Position numbers and translations under genes: made by a program
Origin: CAZLFQ01 sp964558975
GTDB taxonomy: Bacteria > Pseudomonadota > Alphaproteobacteria > Rickettsiales > Midichloriaceae
NCBI GenBank assembly: GCA_964558975.1
Contig: CAZLFQ010000001.1
Span: forward strand, 744,001-808,000
Length of the DNA stretch: 64,000 bases
Direction of reading: 5' to 3'
Notes under the pieces: generated by a model
Seen by the model: the letters and a program-made list of their open reading frames with translations, nothing else
Databases searched by the model: none
Told to the model about the DNA's origin: nothing
Shown: positions 27,088 to 35,639 of the stretch, in pieces
Position numbering within the stretch: the first letter of the stretch is position 1
Layout of the letters: each line of letters begins with the position of its first letter

Positions 27088-28548
27088 ATGGCAGCGCAAA
27101 TAATTAAAGGCATAACAGGTGAGTGGGAAGTAATAGTTGGTTTAGAAGTACACGCGCAAGTGAATTCTAATAGCAAATTATTCTCAGGCAGCTCAACCGA
27201 ATTTGGAGCTGAACCTAATACACAAGTGTCTTTTGTAGATGCAGCAATGCCTGGGATGCTCCCTACCCTAAATGAGCACTGCGTTGAGCAAGCTGTAAAA
27301 ACAGGTCTAGGACTAAATGCGCAAATCAATTTGATGTCGATTTTCGATCGTAAGAATTATTTCTATCCTGATCTGCCACAAGGATATCAAATTTCACAAT
27401 TCCACCACCCAATAGTTGGCAAAGGTGTAGTACATGTAGACATGCCAGACGGCACTGTAAAAGAAGTTGGCGTTACCAGACTTCACTTGGAGCAAGATGC
27501 TGGGAAAAGTATGCATGATCAAAGCCCAACCGAGACATTTATCGACTTGAATAGATCGGGCGTGGCGTTGATGGAGATTGTATCTGAACCTGATATGCGC
27601 AGCAGTGAAGAAGCAGGCGAGTACATGAAAAAGTTACGCTCAATCTTGCGTTATTTAGACTCGTGCGATGGCGATATGGAAAAAGGCTCTATGCGTTGTG
27701 ATGCTAACGTTTCAGTACGAAAAGTTGGCGATACAAAATTAGGAACACGTGCTGAAGTTAAGAACGTGAACTCAATTAAAAATTTAATGCGCGCTGTTGA
27801 TTTTGAAGCGCAAAGACAAGTAAATATTTTAGAAAGCGGCGGAACTATTGACCAAGAAACCCGATTGTTTGATGCAGGAACTGGGCAAACAAGATCTATG
27901 CGTTCAAAAGAAGAAGCTCATGATTATAGATACTTCCCAGACCCTGATTTATTACCTTTGAATTTAACTCAGGAATATGTAGATAACATCAAAAAAAATC
28001 TACCAGAGCTTCCAGATGATAAAAAGAAAAGATACATCTCAAACATGGGATTATCACCTTATGATGCGTCAGTAATTGTGGCAGAAAAAACAACCGCAAA
28101 ATTCTTTGAAGATGTGGCAAGTAAATGTGATGCAAAACTTGCTGCGAATTGGATTACCGTTGAGCTTTTCGCACGCTTAAATAAAGTTGGCAAAGGCATT
28201 GAAGAATCACCAGTTTCCGCTGCTCACATTGCAGAACTGATTGGTTTAATTCAGGACAACACGATATCTGGTAAAATTGCGAAGCAAGTTTTTGAGATTA
28301 TGTTTGAATCTGGCAAAGCCCCAGCAGCAATTGTTCAAGAACAAGGACTAACACAGGTTACTGACACAGGCGCGATTGAAAAAGCCATCGATGAAGTATT
28401 AGCTGCAAATGCTGATAAAGTCGCTGAATTTAGGTCTGGTAAAGATAAGTTATTTGGCTTCTTTGTCGGGCAAGTAATGAAGGCAACTGGTGGCAAAGCC
28501 AACCCAGCGGCGTTGAATGATTTGTTGATGAAGAAGTTGAAGGGATAG
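27088..28548 (+). CDS. gatB: Aspartyl/glutamyl-tRNA amidotransferase subunit B
   Basis: 486 residues with the GatB signatures WEVIVGLEVHAQ, FDRKNYFYPDLPQGYQISQ and DANVSVR, and the C-terminal YqeY-like tail. With GatC and GatA it converts misacylated Glu-tRNA(Gln) (and Asp-tRNA(Asn)) to the correct form; the partners are not in this window. Confidence 0.97.
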   Translation: MAAQIIKGITGEWEVIVGLEVHAQVNSNSKLFSGSSTEFGAEPNTQVSFVDAAMPGMLPTLNEHCVEQAVKTGLGLNAQINLMSIFDRKNYFYPDLPQGYQISQFHHPIVGKGVVHVDMPDGTVKEVGVTRLHLEQDAGKSMHDQSPTETFIDLNRSGVALMEIVSEPDMRSSEEAGEYMKKLRSILRYLDSCDGDMEKGSMRCDANVSVRKVGDTKLGTRAEVKNVNSIKNLMRAVDFEAQRQVNILESGGTIDQETRLFDAGTGQTRSMRSKEEAHDYRYFPDPDLLPLNLTQEYVDNIKKNLPELPDDKKKRYISNMGLSPYDASVIVAEKTTAKFFEDVASKCDAKLAANWITVELFARLNKVGKGIEESPVSAAHIAELIGLIQDNTISGKIAKQVFEIMFESGKAPAAIVQEQGLTQVTDTGAIEKAIDEVLAANADKVAEFRSGKDKLFGFFVGQVMKATGGKANPAALNDLLMKKLKG

Positions 28549-28549
28549 T

Positions 28550-28680
28550 TACTCAAGCCTATCTTCGGATTCGAAGAATCCATTAATGTGTGCTCGAATT
28601 TGCTAAGAGCCCCCTTCGGCGCGCAAATTCGCCCCCCAACGCACACATTAATTACTTCTTCTCAAATAGAGTTTTGAGTA
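28550..28680. repeat. Imperfect palindromic repeat element, copy 1
   Basis: A 131-bp element bounded by TACTCAA and TTGAGTA. Inside, ATTAATGTGTGC (28582-28593) and CGAATTTGC (28595-28603) pair with GCAAATTCG (28623-28631) and GCACACATTAAT (28641-28652). A second palindrome, GGATTCGAAGAATCC, lies near 28567-28581. Its reverse complement aligns with 60987-61050 over about 55-60 bases, and a shorter piece matches 59337-59357. It looks like a small dispersed palindromic element, analogous to but not recognised as a Rickettsia palindromic element. Confidence 0.7.
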
Positions 28681-28708
28681 TGTGGACACATTACGAGTAA
28701 GGCAACTA

Positions 28709-29248
28709 TCAACCACCTTCAACAACTAGTTCTTGGATTTTTTCTGAAACACCGACCAATTCCAAACAATCTGGCGCCTGATTATTAATGTTAAAATTTG
28801 GTAAATTATAATTATTTTCCTTAGCTATATCTAAAAACTCAATTATTAGGGCCGTATCCCTTTCAGTCTGTTCTTGAGTTGCAGACGAGCATAAAAAAAG
28901 AAGCATATCATTTACAGCTTTCTCTGATATTGCATTTGTTCCAACATTAGCTTTAAATATTTCAACTGCATTTACAACGTTATGATCTGCAGCCGCTCTA
29001 AGAAATTGCTTCTCAATTGACAGTATATCAAATGGCTTGAATGGGTAGACACCATAATTCACAGCAACCCCATAGACAAACATTCCTAATAAAACAGCAT
29101 ACGTGCTTGGGTAAATGCAAGAAGACCAAGAAACTTGCCCAACATTTTGCTGATGCACTTGGGCAAAATTAATTACAACTAATGCACCCGCTACCCAAGT
29201 AGGACTTTCAGTCTGTGCAAGATAGATATTTCTATTATCACCAACCAT
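28709..29248 (-). CDS. Hypothetical protein
   Basis: A 179-residue protein with hydrophobic stretches near residues 20-30 and 50-65 and a helical C-terminal half; FLRAAADHNVVNAVEIFKAN resembles a degenerate ankyrin helix pair. It lies next to a frameshifted ankyrin gene on the same strand and may be a related or decayed member. Function unknown. Confidence 0.5.
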   Translation of the reverse strand: MVGDNRNIYLAQTESPTWVAGALVVINFAQVHQQNVGQVSWSSCIYPSTYAVLLGMFVYGVAVNYGVYPFKPFDILSIEKQFLRAAADHNVVNAVEIFKANVGTNAISEKAVNDMLLFLCSSATQEQTERDTALIIEFLDIAKENNYNLPNFNINNQAPDCLELVGVSEKIQELVVEGG

Positions 29249-29296
29249 AAAACCTCAAAAAAAGCTTATTTTAGCAAATTATTAGCTAAATATCAA

Positions 29297-30143
29297 TCAG
29301 CGTGAGAACTTAGTTTGATTTCTACCTAGTTCTACAGCTTCTGCGGGTCTTTTCCTTAGACTTTGGGGAATTTGCACTCGAGCCATCACTACAGGACTAG
29401 AGGGCATTGCGACCTCTCTTAAATTGGTATTTAGAAGCTTCTCGTTTATAACTCGAGCAAGATCAGGCCACCCTAGAGCCTTAGCTTGGCACAAGAATTC
29501 GTTTTTTCTGCGATCTATAAAAATATTTACCTCGGCTCCACCTTCAACCAAAGCTACAGCGACATCTTGATGGAATACAGATTGTAACGGCAACCTACCA
29601 GCATGACTCGCCGCATTTACATCCGCTCCAGCCTCTAAAAATAAATTAACTATTCCAAGACTTCTAGCATAATGCAGCGACGTTTCTCCTAATTTATTAC
29701 GACACCTTACATCTGCACCAGCACTTATAAGTGCCTCAGCAACCTCTACAGACTTAACAAAAAAACAAAGGGCTATCACCATGTTTGTTTTGGTAATTTG
29801 TCCATAGATCATCAGGCAACTCAATACTATCACCTCTCAGAGCACTTGAAATAAAACTCTGTGCTTGCTCCGATTTACGCCTAATAAAACCCAAAGCGAA
29901 TTGAGCAAATGGGCGCACAGGATCCCTTTGAATTTCATTATCGATTTCACTTCTTGTGCATTGGTAAAAAAACTTCTCTGCAAAGGGTTCAATACCTTTT
30001 ATCCATGAATCGGAGATAAGCTTCAAAATCTCGATTCGTTGAGGACTTTCAAAGAACCAATCATCTCTATCCACTAAAACCGCAATCTGATTTAAACTCA
30101 AAGAAACTAACTCACCACCTTCAAAATACTCGATGTTTCTCAT
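29297..30143 (-). pseudogene. Ankyrin-repeat gene split by a frameshift in a T7 tract
   Basis: The first reading frame (30143 to 29754) ends HGDSPLFFC in the middle of an ankyrin repeat; the second frame continues VKSVEVAEALISAGADV and further repeats (RCRNKLGETSLHYA, NAASHAGRLPLQSV) to 29297. The switch coincides with seven consecutive T on the minus strand near 29757-29765; removing one T would restore one protein of about 280 residues with at least three repeats. It may be a real pseudogene, a phase-variable tract, or a sequencing error. Confidence 0.75.
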
Positions 30144-30292
30144 ATATCACCCAATTTTTTTATAGGGTTGATACATAATAATCATGCAATAAACAAGTTA
30201 TTTATCAAAAATATTTTCCAAAAATTAACTCTTTATTAACCATTTTCATTTACGACTTAGTGTCATGCGATCCAATCTTGGGGGAGGAAGGG

Positions 30293-30739
30293 ATGAGTAA
30301 TAAAGCAGCAAAAAAGGTTTTAGAACATTTTCATTTAGTTCAAAACGAATTATCAGATAGACTTGCAAAACTTCAAAGCAGCACAAGTATGCAAAGAGAA
30401 GCAGCAAACCTTGCCAGAACCGTAGACCATCAGGTTTCAGAGCTAAATAGCTTAAGGGGAGCTATATCTGATCAAAACATCGATCAAGCAGCTAAATCAG
30501 CACTAAAATGCTTTGCAAACCTAAGCCGAGTCTTGCGAGTTTGCTCAACTACTGGTAAAACCGACCTACAAGCAGCAAACAGCTCTCTAAAAGCTGGTTA
30601 TGAAGCTTTGGGCAAAATAGAAGCTTTGGTACACAAGAAAGATGACATCCATGAGAAACATGCACATAGACCAGTTGTGAAGTACAAACCAAAGAAACAA
30701 GATGAAGCGGAAGAAAATAAAGGGGCAAGCAGAGGCTGA
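30293..30739 (+). CDS. Hypothetical helical protein
   Basis: 148 residues from the ATG at 30293, chosen because a very strong GGGGGAGGAAGG lies directly upstream; a GTG 33 bp earlier is less likely. Helical throughout, with a Lys/His-rich charged tail. No family recognised. Confidence 0.65.
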   Translation: MSNKAAKKVLEHFHLVQNELSDRLAKLQSSTSMQREAANLARTVDHQVSELNSLRGAISDQNIDQAAKSALKCFANLSRVLRVCSTTGKTDLQAANSSLKAGYEALGKIEALVHKKDDIHEKHAHRPVVKYKPKKQDEAEENKGASRG

Positions 30740-30827
30740 TAAATCTTTCCGCACGCCGAACTTTATTATTGACTTTATATCCATTTATCGGTACAAGATA
30801 GGCTCTTAGAATTAAATGGATAGTATT

Positions 30828-31127
30828 ATGTTTGCAGTATTAGAAACTGGAAGTAAGCAATATCACGTACAAGTTGGGGACGTAATAAAAGTAGAAAGAA
30901 TGGCTGGCGAACAAGGCTCTATGGTTAATTTAGACCGAGTTCTTGCTGCTGGTGATAAAATTGGCACACCTGTTCTTGCAGGTGCTAAAGTTGTTGCTGA
31001 AATTCTAGAACATAGAAAGTCAGACAAAGTTATAATTTTCAAAAAGAAACGCCGTCATAACTACCGTAGAAAACGCGGTCATAGACAGGAAATTTCTGTT
31101 TTGAGAATTAAAGAAATTAAAGCATAA
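30828..31127 (+). CDS. rplU: 50S ribosomal protein L21
   Basis: A bL21 of 99 residues starting MFAVLETGSKQYHVQ, as in the family; an ATG four codons upstream (30816) is also possible. The FKKKRRHNYRRKRGHRQ region is the conserved RNA-binding end. It is followed by rpmA as in most bacteria. Confidence 0.97.
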   Translation: MFAVLETGSKQYHVQVGDVIKVERMAGEQGSMVNLDRVLAAGDKIGTPVLAGAKVVAEILEHRKSDKVIIFKKKRRHNYRRKRGHRQEISVLRIKEIKA

Positions 31128-31151
31128 GTATAACAAAATTGAGGGTCTAAA

Positions 31152-31406
31152 ATGGCAACCAAAAAAGCCGGTGGTAGTTCCAAGAACGGCAGAGATTCAG
31201 AAAGTAAAAGACTAGGCGTAAAAATTTACGGTGGTCAATCAGTTATCCCTGGTCACATCATAGTTAGACAGCGTGGTACTCAGTTCCACCCTGGCTTAGG
31301 CGTTGGCATGGGCAGAGATTACACAATATTTGCTACTCAGGAGGGTGTTGTTGAATTCAAAACTCGCTCTAAAGGTAGACAATATATTAATGTAGTAGCT
31401 GCATAA
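31152..31406 (+). CDS. rpmA: 50S ribosomal protein L27
   Basis: 84 residues beginning MATKKAGGSSKNGRDS, the conserved N-terminal tail that reaches the peptidyl transferase centre, then KIYGGQSVIPGHIIVRQRGT. Downstream of rplU. Confidence 0.98.
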   Translation: MATKKAGGSSKNGRDSESKRLGVKIYGGQSVIPGHIIVRQRGTQFHPGLGVGMGRDYTIFATQEGVVEFKTRSKGRQYINVVAA

Positions 31407-31413
31407 TAAAACT

Positions 31414-31490
<77 letters not shown>

Positions 31491-31507
31491 TTTTTAAAAA
31501 GAATTTG

Positions 31508-31535
31508 AAAGAGGCATTTACGTGCCTCTTTTTTT
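31508..31535 (+). terminator. Terminator after tRNA-Ile
   Basis: An AAAGAGGCA/TGCCTCTTT stem followed by a T run closes the rplU-rpmA-tRNA unit. Confidence 0.92.
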
Positions 31536-31605
31536 GCAGGATAATTAGCATTAAAAAAATTGAGATCCACGTCTAAACACTCAACTATACAACCCTTTCA
31601 GCATA

Positions 31606-32520
31606 TTACGCACGATAGAGAACTTCTGGCTTGCTAACAGGATAAATAGTTTGCGATACTACACTTTGTCCATTAGCCATCCCTGCGTTAAACTGTGCAA
31701 CATAGGGAAGACCATTCATCTCAAAACTAACCCAAAAAGCAGCTGTACAAGCTTTAGGTTCAATAGAATGTTGGTCAAAAAACTGACCAATGCTCTCTGA
31801 GGCTCTCTTTAGCAGATCCTGCAAATCTATACTATTTTGTTGAATAGGAGGTGGAGTAACCGAAGCGTCTAACGCCGCAACAATTGATGACCTTGAAGTC
31901 CACTCGCCTTCTAAATCTGTCAGCAATCTCTTCAACCAATCTGGTTGTTTTTTTATTGCTTTTACTTGGGCAATTCTTGCATCAATATCTTCCAAAGTTA
32001 TATCTTCATTCAGGAGCAATTTGGTTATTCTATTTCTCTGCAAATCTGGAATTTTTATACCCAAATCACAGCAGTACTTTATTAAATTTAATGTTGTCTG
32101 CGCATCTAAATCTTGCTTTCCAGATATATCTCGCAACTTATTTGCAATATTTCCTAACAGTCTACCTTGAGAAATATCGATACTTAAAGCTGGTAATTTA
32201 TCAAGAATTTGAAAAAACAGTTGCGGACTCATATCTCTAAACTTTCCAACCAAAACTTCTTTAAAAGACATGAAGCAAAATGTCACAAACCTTTTAGCAA
32301 AAAGAATTTTTCTTTCCTCATTTTTGTCTTCAATTAAAGCAGCCCACTTTTGACGAAGCTCAGCTAATTTATCAATTATTTCTAGGAAATCTTTAGGATC
32401 AATATCCGCCTTATTAATTGAAATATCTCTACCAATCTTAGCTAAGACCGATTCCAAACCTTTGTTCGTATTTATCTCAATCACCGTAGCTATTATTTCG
32501 TCAATTTTTTTAGATATCAT
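31606..32520 (-). CDS. Hypothetical protein
   Basis: A 304-residue soluble protein, mostly helical, with helical-repeat-like spacing of Leu and Ile (residues 60-215) and a C-terminal beta-rich part (AFWVSFEMNGLPYVAQFN). No signal peptide, no recognised family. The shape suits a host-interaction or scaffold protein but that is only an inference. Confidence 0.6.
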   Translation of the reverse strand: MISKKIDEIIATVIEINTNKGLESVLAKIGRDISINKADIDPKDFLEIIDKLAELRQKWAALIEDKNEERKILFAKRFVTFCFMSFKEVLVGKFRDMSPQLFFQILDKLPALSIDISQGRLLGNIANKLRDISGKQDLDAQTTLNLIKYCCDLGIKIPDLQRNRITKLLLNEDITLEDIDARIAQVKAIKKQPDWLKRLLTDLEGEWTSRSSIVAALDASVTPPPIQQNSIDLQDLLKRASESIGQFFDQHSIEPKACTAAFWVSFEMNGLPYVAQFNAGMANGQSVVSQTIYPVSKPEVLYRA

Positions 32521-32585
32521 TTGCCCTACTCCAAAATGCCATACTTAAACCCTAACCTTAATTTGGATGATTTGACAATACCCTA

Positions 32586-32614
32586 TTGAATAAAGTCAAA
32601 ACCCCTGTTATACT
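32586..32614 (+). promoter_or_regulatory. Sigma-70-type promoter of uvrA
   Basis: TTGAAT (32586-32591), a 17-bp spacer and TATACT (32609-32614) precede the uvrA start by 36 bp. No LexA box was seen. Confidence 0.6.
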
Positions 32615-32650
32615 CTTACAGTTCAGCAATTAAATAGTATTAAGTAAATC

Positions 32651-35551
32651 ATGAAAACTCTCTCGGTCCGCGGTGCTAAGGTTCATAACTTAAAAAATGT
32701 AAACGTTGATATCCCTAAGGATAAGCTAGTCGTAATAACTGGCGTGAGCGGATCAGGTAAATCCTCTCTAGCATTCGACACAATATATGCAGAAGGACAG
32801 AGAAGATACGTTGAAAGCTTGTCGGCTTATGCAAGACAGTTCCTCGACATTCAAGACAAGCCTGATGTTGAATTGATTACTGGTCTTTCTCCATCAATTG
32901 CGATCGATCAAAAAACTACTTCTAGAAACCCGCGTTCTACAGTTTCTACTGCAACTGAAATCTATGATTATTTAAGATTACTATACGCAAGAATCGGAAT
33001 TCCTTACTCACCAGTAACTGGTAAACCAATTGAGAAACAAACTTCATCTCAGATGGTAGAAGTAATAAATGAATTGCCAAATGGCACAAAATTATATGTC
33101 TTGTCTCCGATTGTAAAAGGACAAAAAGGTGAACATAGAAAAGAATTTTTACAACTGCAAAAACAAGGTTATCAACGCGTTAAGGTAGATGGAATCATTT
33201 ATGATTTTGATGAGCTTCCAATTATAGACAAGAACACAAAACACGATATTGAAGTTGTTGTAGATCGCTTGCAATTAGATGATACTCTGGGCAACAGATT
33301 GTCTGACAGCGTTGAGGCTGCGTTAAAACTTAGTAATGGCTTACTAGGTATTGAAATCGTATCCCTACCAAAAGGTGCAAAGGTAGATCATAAAGAAGGA
33401 GATGTGCTGATATTCTCAGAAAAATTTGCATGTCCTGTTTCTGGGTTTACACTTACAGAAATTGAACCAAGAATCTTCTCATTCAACAGTCCTTATGGCG
33501 CGTGTCCTTCTTGTGATGGGCTTGGTGTTGAAGTATTTTTTGACCCGAACTTAATTGTTCCTGATAAAAAATTGAGCCTGAAAGAAGGTGCAATTGCCCC
33601 TTGGCATAAAATGACTAATAAGTATTCTGGAGTACATAACAGATATTATTTACAAACTTTAGAAGGTCTTGCAGCACATTATAAATTTAGCATGTTCAAA
33701 CCATTCGCTGAATTACCAGAAGACATACAAAATCTTGTTCTTTATGGAAATGACGGCCAAGAAATCAACTTCAAGTATGATGATGGCTTTAGAACTACTT
33801 CTGTGAAAAAAACATTTGAAGGCGTGATTCCATACCTAGAAGAAAAAGTAAAAAGAACTGAAAGTGATTATATTCGCGAAGAGTTATCACGCTACCAAAC
33901 TGATAAGCATTGCAGTGCCTGTAATGGTCATAGATTGAAACCAGAATCTTTAAGTGTAAAGGTGGGTGGCATCAATATTGGCGAAGTCACAAAGATGACA
34001 ATCAATGATGCGGTTACTTGGTTCGAAGGCTTAGAAGCGAAACTAAATAACAAGCACAAACAAATTGCGGAAAGAGTTCTAAAAGAAATTCGCAGAAGAC
34101 TTGGATTCCTTAAAGATGTAGGCCTTGAATATCTAACATTAAATCGTGAATCTGGAACATTATCTGGTGGTGAAAGCCAACGTATTAGGCTTGCCTCTCA
34201 AATTGGTTCTGGACTAAGTGGCGTATTATATGTACTCGATGAGCCATCAATTGGGCTTCACCAATGTGATAACGACAGACTACTTAAAACACTTAAGAAC
34301 TTAAGAGATTTAGGAAACACAGTGATCGTTGTTGAACATGATGAAGATACTATGCGTGCTTCAGACCATTTAATTGACGTCGGCCCTGGTGCCGGCATCC
34401 ACGGTGGTGAAATTATTGCGTTTGGAACGCCTGAAGAAGTAGCAAATCATCCTGATAGTATCACTGGGCAATTCTTATCTGGAAAAAGATGTATTCCAAT
34501 TCCTGAGAAACGTAGGCCATACAACAAAGGCAGAAACATTGAAGTTATTGGCGCTAATGCAAATAACTTAAATAAAGTTAGCGTATCATTCCCTCTTGGA
34601 ACATTTACCAGTGTTACAGGTGTATCTGGAAGTGGTAAGTCAAGCTTAACCATTCATACTCTATACAAAGCTACAGTGAAAAAATTGCATAATGCAAAAG
34701 CAATCCCTGGTGAGTATGAAAAGATTACTGGCCTTGAATATATTGATAAAGTAATTGAGATTGATCAATCGCCAATAGGCCGTACTCCTCGTTCGAATCC
34801 TGCAACATATACTGGCGCATTCACTCCAATTCGTGATTGGTTTGCAGCCCTAAGCGAAGCGAAAATTCGCGGTTACAAACCGGGAAGATTCTCGTTTAAC
34901 GTAAAAGGTGGACGTTGCGAAGCGTGTGAAGGTGATGGTGTTTTAAAAATTGAAATGCATTTCTTACCTGACGTTTATGTACGCTGTGACGAATGTGATG
35001 GCAAACGCTATAACAAAGAAACTTTAGAAATTTTATATAAAGGATTATCAATTGCCGATGTATTAGGCTTAACAGTTGACGATGCATCAGCATTCTTTGA
35101 TAAAGTTCCATTGATTCATGAAAAGCTTGTCGCTCTTCAGGAAGTTGGGCTGGGATATATGAAAGTCGGTCAATCGGCAACGACCCTTTCGGGTGGTGAA
35201 GCGCAGAGGGTTAAACTTGCAAAAGAACTTTCGCGCAAATCAACTGGCCGTACACTTTACATCCTAGATGAGCCAACAACTGGTCTACATTCGCACGATA
35301 TTAACAAGCTCTTAGCTGTATTACATAAATTGGTTGAGGGAGGTAACACAGTTGTGGTTATTGAGCATAATATGGACGTAATTAAAACATCAGATTATGT
35401 AATTGATATTGGACCTTACGGTGGTGACAAAGGTGGAAACGTTGTTGTATGCGGGACTCCAGAAGAAGTAGCGGCTTGTAAAGAAAGTGTTACTGGTAGC
35501 TACTTAAAATCATACTTAGGCACACCTAAAAAAATGAAAAAAGCTGGGTAA
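32651..35551 (+). CDS. uvrA: Excinuclease ABC subunit A
   Basis: 966 residues, full length: two ABC ATPase modules with Walker A VSGSGKSSLAFD (near 35) and VSGSGKSSLTIH (near 657), two LSGGE signatures, CPVSG/CPSCD and CEACEGDG/CDECDG zinc motifs. It detects bulky DNA lesions with UvrB. A hairpin overlaps the stop codon. Confidence 0.98.
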   Translation: MKTLSVRGAKVHNLKNVNVDIPKDKLVVITGVSGSGKSSLAFDTIYAEGQRRYVESLSAYARQFLDIQDKPDVELITGLSPSIAIDQKTTSRNPRSTVSTATEIYDYLRLLYARIGIPYSPVTGKPIEKQTSSQMVEVINELPNGTKLYVLSPIVKGQKGEHRKEFLQLQKQGYQRVKVDGIIYDFDELPIIDKNTKHDIEVVVDRLQLDDTLGNRLSDSVEAALKLSNGLLGIEIVSLPKGAKVDHKEGDVLIFSEKFACPVSGFTLTEIEPRIFSFNSPYGACPSCDGLGVEVFFDPNLIVPDKKLSLKEGAIAPWHKMTNKYSGVHNRYYLQTLEGLAAHYKFSMFKPFAELPEDIQNLVLYGNDGQEINFKYDDGFRTTSVKKTFEGVIPYLEEKVKRTESDYIREELSRYQTDKHCSACNGHRLKPESLSVKVGGINIGEVTKMTINDAVTWFEGLEAKLNNKHKQIAERVLKEIRRRLGFLKDVGLEYLTLNRESGTLSGGESQRIRLASQIGSGLSGVLYVLDEPSIGLHQCDNDRLLKTLKNLRDLGNTVIVVEHDEDTMRASDHLIDVGPGAGIHGGEIIAFGTPEEVANHPDSITGQFLSGKRCIPIPEKRRPYNKGRNIEVIGANANNLNKVSVSFPLGTFTSVTGVSGSGKSSLTIHTLYKATVKKLHNAKAIPGEYEKITGLEYIDKVIEIDQSPIGRTPRSNPATYTGAFTPIRDWFAALSEAKIRGYKPGRFSFNVKGGRCEACEGDGVLKIEMHFLPDVYVRCDECDGKRYNKETLEILYKGLSIADVLGLTVDDASAFFDKVPLIHEKLVALQEVGLGYMKVGQSATTLSGGEAQRVKLAKELSRKSTGRTLYILDEPTTGLHSHDINKLLAVLHKLVEGGNTVVVIEHNMDVIKTSDYVIDIGPYGGDKGGNVVVCGTPEEVAACKESVTGSYLKSYLGTPKKMKKAG

Positions 35552-35560
35552 TCCCAGCTT
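35541..35560 (+). terminator. Hairpin overlapping the uvrA stop
   Basis: An 8-bp stem AAGCTGGG/CCCAGCTT with the stop codon TAA in its loop. There is no long T run after it, so termination strength is uncertain. Confidence 0.5.
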
Positions 35561-35593
35561 AATAACAAATTTTCCAGTTTCTTAACATTATTG

Positions 35594-35616
35594 TAACATT
35601 AGCATGTTATAATTAT
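35594..35616 (+). promoter_or_regulatory. Palindromic promoter region, copy 2
   Basis: Identical over 23 bp to 24791-24813, including the TAACAT-TAGC-ATGTTA palindrome and the TATAAT box (35608-35613). It lies 23 bp before the start of the ankyrin-ART gene. Confidence 0.6.
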
Positions 35617-35639
35617 ATCGTTAATGGAAATAGGTTATT

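Noticed and set aside
32560..32600. TTGACA near 32573 as uvrA -35 box
   Set aside because: Spacing to the TATACT box is far too long; TTGAAT at 32586 gives the correct 17 bp.
34896..35180. Minus-strand ORF inside uvrA
   Set aside because: Shadow of the conserved UvrA zinc and ATPase region.
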